Source: Thermoguttaceae bacterium (lineage in GTDB: Bacteria > Planctomycetota > Planctomycetia > Pirellulales > Thermoguttaceae). Taken from it: DNA of 40,478 nt. Where the stretch lies: positions 1-40,478 of the forward strand of contig JAFQUP010000212.1 of the NCBI GenBank assembly GCA_017408405.1, given 5' to 3'. The notes beneath the pieces were generated by a model, which was not told the origin of the DNA, searched no databases, and saw only the letters and a program-made list of their open reading frames with translations. How positions within the stretch are numbered: the stretch's first letter is position 1; each line of letters opens with the position of its first letter. Below, piece by piece: positions 1 to 6,908 of this stretch. The position numbers were made by a program, and so were the translations under genes.

Positions 1-111
1 GACTGACTGAAGTTTGCGGATCTGCGCTTCGATTTCACCCAACAAAGCGCGTTTGCCGCCTGCCCACTTGATGAACGGGCGCGGTTCGGGATTGAAGTTG
101 GAGTTACTCAT
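1..111 (-). CDS. dam: DNA adenine methylase (Dam/D12 class), N-terminal fragment
   Basis: Only the first 37 codons are in the window; the gene runs off the left edge. The fragment contains PFIKWAGGKRALLGEI, the AdoMet-binding motif I (F-x-x-W-x-G-G-K) that opens D12-class N6-adenine methylases such as Dam and DpnM. The ATG at 109-111 lies just after a purine-rich ribosome site (AAAGGAAG) inside the end of the upstream DpnD-like gene, with an 8-nt overlap, so the two are translationally coupled. Such enzymes usually methylate GATC, but the specificity cannot be read from this fragment. Whether a cognate restriction enzyme follows is unknown, because the downstream region is outside the window. 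Confidence 0.85.
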   Translation of the reverse strand, partial: MSNSNFNPEPRPFIKWAGGKRALLGEIEAQIRKLQSV

Positions 112-295
112 TAATCTTCCTTTCATCTCCTGACAGAATTTGGAAATTAACGTCAGTAAGGTTTTCAGCTGTAAGCTGAATTTGTTCTTCTCGGTACATT
201 TGGCGGACGGTACGGAGAACGTCCTGTTCATTGGCGGCTTCGCACCGAATGACGGCAGATAGGGTTTCTTGAATTTCGACAAAGTAAAGGGGCAT
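104..295 (-). CDS. DpnD/PcfM-like small protein
   Basis: This 63-residue protein resembles the DpnD/PcfM family: a short protein with an F-V-E-I-x-E-T-L-S start, an alternating acidic middle and the R-Q-M-Y-R-E-E-Q-I-x-L motif. Family members sit beside DpnII-type Dam methylases and on conjugative plasmids and phages; their biochemical role is not settled. Here the gene directly precedes and overlaps a Dam-type methylase. The ATG at 293-295 has a GAGG ribosome site 5 nt upstream. The methylase neighbour agrees with the family assignment, which was made from remembered sequence pattern, not a search. Confidence 0.75.
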   Translation of the reverse strand: MPLYFVEIQETLSAVIRCEAANEQDVLRTVRQMYREEQIQLTAENLTDVNFQILSGDERKINE

Positions 296-321
296 GAATA
301 CCTCGCAAAAATAATGGTCAG

Positions 322-414
322 GATCAAACGATCTATCGGATCTTTGCCAGGAGATCTTCAGAAGAAAAGAAATTGGAAAAGAAAAAGTGGAAAGATCTGA
401 AGCGATAGTGGATC
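322..414. promoter_or_regulatory. Cluster of six GATC sites upstream of the methylase operon
   Basis: GATC occurs at 322, 330, 339, 353, 394 and 411, six times in 93 bp, where about 0.4 is expected by chance. The stretch also has the inverted repeat CGATAG-N5-CTATCG (403-419) and a repeated GATCTATCGG (330-339 and 411-420). It lies immediately upstream of the dpnD-like/dam pair, so methylation-dependent autoregulation is plausible. No clear -35/-10 pair was found for this operon. Confidence 0.5.
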
Positions 415-463
415 TATCGGCTTTTTCCGTGAGCGAGTACCCGTTTGGGGCGGTTTTGACAAG

Positions 464-500
464 AAAAAAACAAGGCAGGTTTAATTAAAAAACCTGCCTT
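464..500 (-). terminator. Rho-independent terminator after tRNA-Lys
   Basis: An 11-bp perfect stem (472-482 with 490-500; AAGGCAGGTTT on the plus strand) with a 7-nt loop is followed on the minus strand by G and seven T. It sits just 3' of the tRNA-Lys gene. Confidence 0.85.
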
Positions 501-502
501 AG

Positions 503-575
<73 letters not shown>

Positions 576-595
576 GTAATTTAATTATGTAATGT

Positions 596-623
596 ATTAT
601 AGCCGTTTTTCTTTTTTTCGCAA
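596..623 (-). promoter_or_regulatory. Promoter of tRNA-Lys
   Basis: TTGCGA (618-623), 16-nt spacer, TATAAT (596-601), read on the minus strand. The predicted start is about 14 nt before the tRNA. A run of seven C on the minus strand lies just upstream of the -35 box, as in the other tRNA promoters here. Confidence 0.75.
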
Positions 624-700
624 GGAGGGGGGGATGGTTTTTTTCGTTTTTTTTGAAGTTTCCTTTGAATTCTCAGATGTCAAGTTGGAAAAGTCTTTAA

Positions 701-730
701 AACAAAAAGCCGAACAAATGTCCGGCTTTT
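701..730 (-). terminator. Terminator of the PDZ protein gene at 749
   Basis: An 8-bp stem (705-712 with 723-730, AAAAGCCG/CGGCTTTT) and a T-rich tail on the minus strand lie 18 nt after the stop codon at 749. Confidence 0.75.
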
Positions 731-748
731 GTCTGGTTCATACCGCGA

Positions 749-1621
749 TTATTTCATGGTCGTTTCTTTTTCCATGTTATCGTAGTATTCGTAAAGAGTC
801 ATTTCGGCTTCCTGGAGAGACTGGAGCTGAGAAACCGTCACATCCGCGGATTTCGCGCCGTTCATGTTTTGCGCGGTACCATTCTGGAGGATCTGCTTGC
901 CTGCGACTTTGATCTGACTTCCGCGGACAAATTCAATTGTGGAGTCTGGGGTAATTCGGCGAATATCGATCATGGCATTGACCGGGTTGCCGTCAACTTT
1001 CGTGATAATGTCGCCAGCACGGAGACCGATTTTGGCCAGCGGTGAGTTGTCCGGAACTTTCGCGTCAATGACCGCGCCGCGGGCAACTTTCTGGGAGGTG
1101 GGGAGGAATTTCGTGACGACGCCAGCCGTAGCGGTAGCCGTAGCCGTAGCGGTAGTGGTTACCGTATTGGTAGCAGGGGTCGCGGTCTGGATGACAGGCT
1201 GCTGGGCGACCGGAGTGGTGACGACCGGAGTGGTGACGACGGGAGTGGTGACGACGGGAGTGGTGACGACGGGGGTAGTGACGACGGTACGAACGACCGG
1301 GACGGAGTAGGTTACGATGCGGAACGGAACGTAGTAGGTCGGGCAGTACCAGGTCTGGTAGTAATAGTGGGGGTAGGTGACCCAGCGGCGGCGCCAGCAC
1401 CAGAACCAGCATTTGGCAGCTCCGTCATTTCCTTCGCTTGCTTCAAGCTGTTCGGCGAATTTGGCATCGCTTGAGGTATCGAGAGTTTCCATCGAGGCGA
1501 AAAGGGAAGCTTCCAACGCGGCAACTTCCTGTTCGGTCATCTTTTTTTCATCAGCCTGTGCATTCATTCCGGCAAACGCGGCCATGGCCAACACGATAGC
1601 GGACAGTGCGAAACGTTTCAT
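749..1621 (-). CDS. Secreted PDZ protein with VVTTP repeats and a Tyr/Trp/Cys-rich patch
   Basis: This is a 290-residue protein of unknown role. The start was set at 1619-1621 because the next residues form a Sec signal peptide (MKRFALSAIVLAMAAFAGMNAQA) and AGGAGC precedes it; the longer frame adds a non-signal leader. Order: signal peptide (1-23), acidic helix-rich part (24-68), aromatic and Cys-rich patch with CWFWCWRRRW (71-80) and many Tyr (81-99), five VVTTP repeats (113-137), Thr/Ala linker (145-167), PDZ-like domain (about 168-240, with NSPLAKIGLRAGDIITKVDG) and a Gln/Glu-rich tail. It is downstream of the serpin/caspase cluster in the same orientation. The PDZ family suggests peptide or C-terminus binding in the envelope; nothing catalytic is visible. 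The protein at 14204 has the same plan. Confidence 0.8.
   Translation of the reverse strand: MKRFALSAIVLAMAAFAGMNAQADEKKMTEQEVAALEASLFASMETLDTSSDAKFAEQLEASEGNDGAAKCWFWCWRRRWVTYPHYYYQTWYCPTYYVPFRIVTYSVPVVRTVVTTPVVTTPVVTTPVVTTPVVTTPVAQQPVIQTATPATNTVTTTATATATATAGVVTKFLPTSQKVARGAVIDAKVPDNSPLAKIGLRAGDIITKVDGNPVNAMIDIRRITPDSTIEFVRGSQIKVAGKQILQNGTAQNMNGAKSADVTVSQLQSLQEAEMTLYEYYDNMEKETTMK
1211..1285 (-). repeat. 15-bp tandem repeat coding for VVTTP
   Basis: Five in-frame 15-bp units encode Val-Val-Thr-Thr-Pro in the linker of the PDZ protein. The small unit differences (gac/ggagtg) suggest repeat expansion by slippage. The coding frame is kept. Confidence 0.85.
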
Positions 1622-1918
1622 TTTATTGCTCCTTTTATTCAGGTTAAAAAATGTTTTAGTGATGTCAGATAATAAATTTATGGTAAAGGAAAATAATTTA
1701 TGCAGTTTTTTGGAAAAAATTTTTAAAATTTTAAAAAATTCTTCCAAAACTTTCAGTTTATTTGAAATCTGATTTCAGTGAAAGAGTTTTTCCGAGTTTT
1801 CGCGGTGTTGCTCTTCCACTGAATATTGAAGTTGATGTTACCTGTCCATGCGGCAGCTAAAAACACAAATTTCGGAAAAATCGTTTTTGGTTTCAGGAAG
1901 TTCCCGCGTTGAAAAGGG

Positions 1919-3385
1919 TTAAAATGATTCTTTCATGAATTTTCTATGGATTGGTCCTCGGCGCATTTTCCAATAGGAACGCCATTTTTTCAGAATATTT
2001 TCATTAGGAATCACTACCGGGCGCTGCTGGGTCTTTTCTGCGTTTTGGGCAGTTTCTGATCCATTGGTGTTTTCTTCGTTTTTGATTTCGCGGCTTTGAT
2101 CAGCTTCTGCGCCGCTGTCTACTGCTTCCACACCTTTGGCAGTCGCTTCATTTTCACCCATATCGACAATTTTGGACGTTTCATTAACGTTTATTTTTTC
2201 AGGATCAACGATTCTTCCACAGAAGAGTATCGTTTCGGATTGGAGATCGAAGATAGTGAAAATAAAGGGTCTGTCCACATAAAAACTTGGATCGCGATTT
2301 ATGGCTATCGACTTCGCGACGATTTCCGCTGCTGCGGTAGCCGCGGCCTGGGTTCCTTTTTCATTGACGGAAAGGAAGGCGTTGAGCGAAACCTGGGAGA
2401 GCATGAGGTCGTTCGCGTTTGAAATCGGGGTAAAGTTTGCGGAGGTGGAGAAAGCGTCCGAGATACCCATTTTTTTCAGGAGCGGCGCGGCCTGGGCGGA
2501 ATTGTTGAAAGTGAATTTTGGGAGCCGCAGGTCCACCTTTTGTTTTTTCGCGTTTGCGCGGCATTCGTCGAGAAGTTCTTTCGAGAATTTTTTCTCAACG
2601 TCCCTAAAGTTTTCATGGCTGTTGGGGAGAAGAATTCCCATTGCGAATTTTTCTCCCTGGTAGGGTATCTCAAGCCATTGGAAATTATCTTTTTGGAGGT
2701 AGGAGTACTCACCTTTTCTCTGCATGATTGGGAACATGATGTCTTTTCCGGCGAGAGTGGTGAAATATCCGTCACGGGTATTCTCTTCGTCAAAGGCCTG
2801 TTCCCATTTTCCGTCAAAGAAAATGGCGTTTGCGATGACCATCCGCGGCTCACCCGAGAGATTGGGGAGCATTTGGGGGATTTTTCCGTGAGTCGCCTCT
2901 CTTCCCCAGCGGTTAATTTCTTCCAGTGCTGCGGAGGTTGAGAAATCGATATCGCGGACGTCCGTATTGCCCATTTCTTTTATGGTATTTACGAAGGAAT
3001 CTCTCACGGAATAACCGTCGTGAACCCAGAGACCGTCAGCAATGTTCAGGTCACCGGTCTGTTTCAGGGAGTTGAACAAATCGGCCGTTTCCTTCAGGAA
3101 TTGCTCTTTTGAGCCGTTCTGACCGAGGAGGGTTTGGATTTGAGCGGCCGTCTGACCGTCACTTCCAAGATAAAGCGCTCCAAGAAGACGGTAAATTCCG
3201 AAAGGCGAGGTCACGAGGTTGGAATCGGGAGCTTCCTTCACGTTTTTCTGGTACCAGTTGACCGCAAAAACTGCCTGCGCGTTTGACTTCTGATTTTTTC
3301 CGGAAGCGTTTTCTTCCGCAAAGCAGGAAACCGAATTACTCAAAAGCATGGCAATTGAGAAAAATACGCTAAAAAACGTTTTCAT
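1919..3385 (-). CDS. Secreted serpin 1 with long C-terminal extension (P1 Lys)
   Basis: A serpin (suicide serine/cysteine protease inhibitor, family I4) of 488 residues. Signal peptide 1-23 (ends SCFAE). The core shows NAIFFDGKWEQAF (186-198), the L-P-K-F strand (288-291), the hinge NEKGTQAAATAAA (341-353) and the C-terminal DRPFIFTIFD and ILFCGRIVDP motifs. The hinge has the small residues an inhibitory serpin needs. Counting P17 as Glu342, P1-P1' is Lys358-Ser359. After the core (about residue 396) there is an unusual extension of roughly 90 residues, first acidic and then basic (WRSYWKMRRGPIHRK). It follows the caspase-fold gene at 3397 with an 11-nt gap, so the two are probably co-translated. 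GAGG precedes the ATG. The target protease is inferred, not shown. Confidence 0.92.
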   Translation of the reverse strand: MKTFFSVFFSIAMLLSNSVSCFAEENASGKNQKSNAQAVFAVNWYQKNVKEAPDSNLVTSPFGIYRLLGALYLGSDGQTAAQIQTLLGQNGSKEQFLKETADLFNSLKQTGDLNIADGLWVHDGYSVRDSFVNTIKEMGNTDVRDIDFSTSAALEEINRWGREATHGKIPQMLPNLSGEPRMVIANAIFFDGKWEQAFDEENTRDGYFTTLAGKDIMFPIMQRKGEYSYLQKDNFQWLEIPYQGEKFAMGILLPNSHENFRDVEKKFSKELLDECRANAKKQKVDLRLPKFTFNNSAQAAPLLKKMGISDAFSTSANFTPISNANDLMLSQVSLNAFLSVNEKGTQAAATAAAEIVAKSIAINRDPSFYVDRPFIFTIFDLQSETILFCGRIVDPEKINVNETSKIVDMGENEATAKGVEAVDSGAEADQSREIKNEENTNGSETAQNAEKTQQRPVVIPNENILKKWRSYWKMRRGPIHRKFMKESF

Positions 3386-3396
3386 GGGAAACCTCG

Positions 3397-5307
3397 CTAT
3401 TTGTTTAATTCGATAATAATGGTATGTTCTTCATTCTGGCGATGATCAATAATTACCAGATTCGCTTGTTTCGGGGAATTATCTACCGCTTTTGAAAAGT
3501 CCTCCCCGGTTTTAATGTCCATTCCGTTGAATTTGATGATTCGATCGTTAACCTCAAGACCGATATTAGCGGCAGGTGAATCCGGGGCAATCGCGACGAT
3601 TCGGTTACTGTTCGTTTCCATTGAGGCACCGAAGACCGGACGATCTGAAGCCGGAGCCTGGGGAGCCTGAGCCTGAGGAGCCGGAGCCTGGGGAGCCTGA
3701 GCCTGAGGAGCCTGAGCCTGGGGAGCCTGAGCCTGAGGAGCCTGAGCCTGATATTGAGACGCGGAAGAGGTATTTTCTTCTTTGTTCAGGATGATCGTGA
3801 CGGGAGTGGTATTATTTTGTTCCTGTTTCATGATGAGCAGTTTCGCACGGCGGGGAGAAGCGTCGACCGCCGCGTCGAAATCTTTACCGGTATAAATGGG
3901 TTTGTCGTTGAACTGGATGAGTCGGTCACCAACTTCCAGTCCCGCTTTTGAGGCTGGAGAATTTGGAGCAATCGCGATGAAAATATTCTGATCGCTATTC
4001 ATCGACGCGCCAAACATTGGGACTCCCGGCACGTAAGGCGGAAGAGGCTGGGAGGCGGGTTCCTGCGGAGTCGCGGGTTCTGGCGCAGGCGCGGGTTCCT
4101 GTGGAGTTTCAGGTTCTGGCGCAGGCGCGGGTTCCTGCGGAGTTTCAGGTTCTGGCGCAGGTGCTGATTCCTGCGGAGTTTCAGTTACCGGCTCAGGCGC
4201 GGATTCGTCCTCTTCTTCTGTGGGTTTTGGCATTGGTTCACCGTTCAGTTCGACACGGGTTTTCGTCTCTTTCTTGTTGCGGAGATAGGTGACGTTGATG
4301 ACCGGCGGGGCATAGTTGATAGCCTTAACGTAGTCCGGTTCATCAAGGATTTCTGTTTCGTCAATGTGGGTAATGACGTCTCCGACTTTCAGTCCGGCTT
4401 TGTCTCCGGGGAGGCCCGGCATGATTTCGGTGATTTGGACGTTTCCGAAACTTAGCGTCATGACGGCGACACCGAAGCGCGGCGGAATATCCGGGTAATT
4501 GTAGGCGTGCGGGATCTGGGACTGTTGCCCGCCCGGAGCACCGTTCGGGAAATGTTTCTTAAATAGCTGATCGGATTTTTGAGTCAGTTTCTCCACGACC
4601 TCATTCCACATGAGAGATTTCTTTTTATTCTTCTTCATTTTCGCGTTCATTTCCTGCGCGACGAGGACCCACGCGTTGGTGAAGAGGGAGCCATTGGATA
4701 GAGCGAAAGAGACTTGTCCGACTTTTGACGAAGTAATGTCGACAATTCCTTCTTTATCGATGAAAAGTGCTTTTACGAATGGTGACATGGCAGTGCCGCC
4801 TCGGGAACGTCCGGATTCTTGCGGCGGTTCCAGCGAGGCTTCCTCAGCAAAGTTATTGCAGCAGTCAGTGAGGAGTACGGTCAAACGGCATTTTTTGTCC
4901 AAGAGGTGCTGTTTAACCTCGACTCTCGACAGACCAACCGGATTTCCTTTTTTATCTTTCAGCTGGAAGAACTGTCCCATATCCGAGGAATCGTTCGCGG
5001 CATGACCGGAATAATAGAAAACGATTGTGTCGTTTGAATTGACATTGAGATTCTTGATTTCATTCAGGATGGCATTCGGCGTAGCCATGTTTCCGTCTAC
5101 CTGATGAATTTTCAGCTGATCTGCCGGAACAGAGTTTTTGAAGAAGTCGGAGATGGTTTTGACGTCTTTTTTAACGCCTTCCAGTGCTCCACCAGAAAAA
5201 CCTCTGAAGTCAGCGACGGTCACGATGTGAATGACCTGGGCATAGGCCCCGAGAGCCATTCCGCAAATTAAAGCGGCGGTCAAAATAATTTTTTTGGTGT
5301 TAAACAT
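3397..5307 (-). CDS. Secreted caspase-fold (C14) protease with three PDZ domains
   Basis: This is a 636-residue caspase/metacaspase-like protein. The start at 5305-5307 gives signal peptide MFNTKKIILTAALICGMALG-AYAQ and has AAGGA upstream; the longer frame adds a leader without a signal. Caspase-fold domain about 24-265: catalytic His102 in FYYSGHAAND and Cys150 in LLTDCCNN, where the D-x-C spacing makes the second Cys the nucleophile. PDZ domains: 278-356, 430-509 and 558-636. Linkers are Pro/Glu (10-residue units) and Ala-Gln-Pro (5-residue units). Metacaspase-type C14 enzymes cleave after Lys or Arg. The serpin gene follows 11 nt downstream. Closest relative in the window is the protein at 10188, with identical positions for His102 and Cys150. 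Activity is predicted only from the dyad. Confidence 0.88.
   Translation of the reverse strand: MFNTKKIILTAALICGMALGAYAQVIHIVTVADFRGFSGGALEGVKKDVKTISDFFKNSVPADQLKIHQVDGNMATPNAILNEIKNLNVNSNDTIVFYYSGHAANDSSDMGQFFQLKDKKGNPVGLSRVEVKQHLLDKKCRLTVLLTDCCNNFAEEASLEPPQESGRSRGGTAMSPFVKALFIDKEGIVDITSSKVGQVSFALSNGSLFTNAWVLVAQEMNAKMKKNKKKSLMWNEVVEKLTQKSDQLFKKHFPNGAPGGQQSQIPHAYNYPDIPPRFGVAVMTLSFGNVQITEIMPGLPGDKAGLKVGDVITHIDETEILDEPDYVKAINYAPPVINVTYLRNKKETKTRVELNGEPMPKPTEEEDESAPEPVTETPQESAPAPEPETPQEPAPAPEPETPQEPAPAPEPATPQEPASQPLPPYVPGVPMFGASMNSDQNIFIAIAPNSPASKAGLEVGDRLIQFNDKPIYTGKDFDAAVDASPRRAKLLIMKQEQNNTTPVTIILNKEENTSSASQYQAQAPQAQAPQAQAPQAQAPQAPAPQAQAPQAPASDRPVFGASMETNSNRIVAIAPDSPAANIGLEVNDRIIKFNGMDIKTGEDFSKAVDNSPKQANLVIIDHRQNEEHTIIIELNK
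3655..3756 (-). repeat. 15-bp tandem repeat coding for AQAPQ
   Basis: In-frame 15-bp units (ggagcctgagcctga type on the plus strand) encode Ala-Gln-Ala-Pro-Gln between the second and third PDZ domains. About seven units with a few Pro variants. Confidence 0.85.
4048..4179 (-). repeat. 30-bp tandem repeat coding for PAPEPETPQE
   Basis: About four in-frame 30-bp units encode an acidic Pro-rich linker between the first and second PDZ domains of the caspase-fold protein. Confidence 0.8.
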
Positions 5308-5545
5308 AAAAATAGTCCTTATCCTATAGTAAAATCGATGAACGTTTTTTTGTTTCAGATGCCAGGAGCGTTCAAACCCTGCCGTCATTCAGAGCATTTC
5401 ACCGCGTTAAAATTTTTCAGCAGTGTCGTTTCATGACTTGGGCGTGAAATGTTCCCAATAGTGATGAATAAACGGTTTCTCCTTTATCTTGTGGGTTAGG
5501 AGTGTTTATGAATGAAATGTGAATTGGCGGAAGAACCGGATTTTT

Positions 5546-6862
5546 TCATTGGATTTCGCCTCCGTCACCTTTCGTGTTTATGTTCTCCGAATCCTGGGAA
5601 TTGGAGAGAATGGCTTCGGAAGCATTTTCGATTGAATCGATGAATTCTATTTTTTTAAGTTCGCTTTCCATCGCTTTCGGGTCAACCATTCTTCCGCAGA
5701 AGAGGATTGCGTCTGATTCAAGATCGTAAATCGCGAAAACAAAAGGTCTATCCGCGTAAAATTTGGCGGCAACATTGTTCATGCCGCTTTTCGGAATGAA
5801 TTCCGCGGCGGCAACAGCAACGGCTTCCGTCCCCTTTTCATTTACGTTCAGAAAAAGTGTTTGGGTAATCTCTGAAAGCATGATGTCATTTGAGTCGGCA
5901 ATCCCGGAAAAGTCCGCGGAGGTTTGGAAAGCTTCCTGAATTCCCATTTTTTTGAGAACGGGAACCGGAGAGTTTGAGTTACTGAAGGCGAATTTTGGGA
6001 GGCGCAGCTCGACTTTCGTTTTTTTCGCGTTCAGACGACATTCATTGAGTAATTCGATGGAGATAGTCTTTTCCATTTCAGAAAATTTCTCCAGTGAATT
6101 CGGGAGGAAAATACCCATCGCGAATCTTTTTCCCAGATACGGGATTTCCAGCCATTGCCAATCTTTTTGGGAGAAGAGCCGATAGTTTCCGGTTCTCTGC
6201 ATGATTGGGAAACGCGTTTCCGTTCCATCGAGGCTGGTGAAATATCCTTTGCGGGTTAATTTTTTATTGAAAGCATCTTCCCACTGGGCGTCGAAAAAAA
6301 TCAAATCCGTTAAAAGAATTTTGGTGTCACTCGAAATTTGGAGGGGGATATCCGTAATTCTCCCGCCGCTATTCTTTTTTCCCCAGGCATCGATCTGGTC
6401 TTTGGTTTCATCCCGCGCGAAATCGACATTAAGGACTTCCGCGTCTCCAAGTTCACGAAGCATTTCGACGTAGGAGTCGCGAATCGGATTTTTGTTTTGA
6501 ACCCAGGCTCCCAACGCGAGTTCCAGGTCTTTTTCCCGCTGGAGAGATTGGTACGCGGCTTTCATGTTTTCAAGCCATAGTTCCTTTGATTCTGTCCAAC
6601 CCAAAACATTTTCAAACTGTTTTTTGGTTTTTCCCTCACTGCCAAGATAGAGCGAACCGAGAAGGCGGTACATTCCGTAAGGAGAGATTACCAGATTTTG
6701 GTCCGGAGCGGCTTTGGCACTCTGCTGGTACCAGTTGAAAGCGAAGGATGCTGGATGGAGCGCGTTTTGACGTGCCGTATCCCTCTTTTCCTTATCAGAA
6801 GAAAAAGCGGTATTGGGCAAAATCAGGAACGCGAAAAAAAACAGGATTAAAAACTTCTTCAT
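5546..6862 (-). CDS. Secreted serpin 2 (P1 Lys)
   Basis: A serpin of 438 residues with a signal peptide (MKKFLILFFFAFLILPNTAFS). Core motifs: TDLIFFDAQWEDAF (185-198), LPKFAFSN, the hinge NEKGTEAVAVAAA (341-353) and the terminal DRPFVFAIYD and ILFCGRMVDP. P17 is Glu342, which puts Lys358-Ser359 at P1-P1' (context FIPKSG). Hinge residues are small, so it should be inhibitory, although P11 and P9 are Val. A short acidic tail of about 45 residues follows the core. It lies 46 nt after a caspase-fold gene that has lost both catalytic residues, so this serpin may act on another protease, for example one of the active paralogues. The start has AAAAAGGCAC upstream. Confidence 0.92.
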   Translation of the reverse strand: MKKFLILFFFAFLILPNTAFSSDKEKRDTARQNALHPASFAFNWYQQSAKAAPDQNLVISPYGMYRLLGSLYLGSEGKTKKQFENVLGWTESKELWLENMKAAYQSLQREKDLELALGAWVQNKNPIRDSYVEMLRELGDAEVLNVDFARDETKDQIDAWGKKNSGGRITDIPLQISSDTKILLTDLIFFDAQWEDAFNKKLTRKGYFTSLDGTETRFPIMQRTGNYRLFSQKDWQWLEIPYLGKRFAMGIFLPNSLEKFSEMEKTISIELLNECRLNAKKTKVELRLPKFAFSNSNSPVPVLKKMGIQEAFQTSADFSGIADSNDIMLSEITQTLFLNVNEKGTEAVAVAAAEFIPKSGMNNVAAKFYADRPFVFAIYDLESDAILFCGRMVDPKAMESELKKIEFIDSIENASEAILSNSQDSENINTKGDGGEIQ

Positions 6863-6908
6863 TTTAGTGCCTTTTTTATTGAAAGTGAAGTTGGGAAAAA
6901 GTTTCGGT

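Noticed and set aside
592..912. Plus-strand frame across the tRNA-Lys promoter and the PDZ gene end
   Set aside because: It overlaps a clear promoter, a terminator and a real gene on the other strand.
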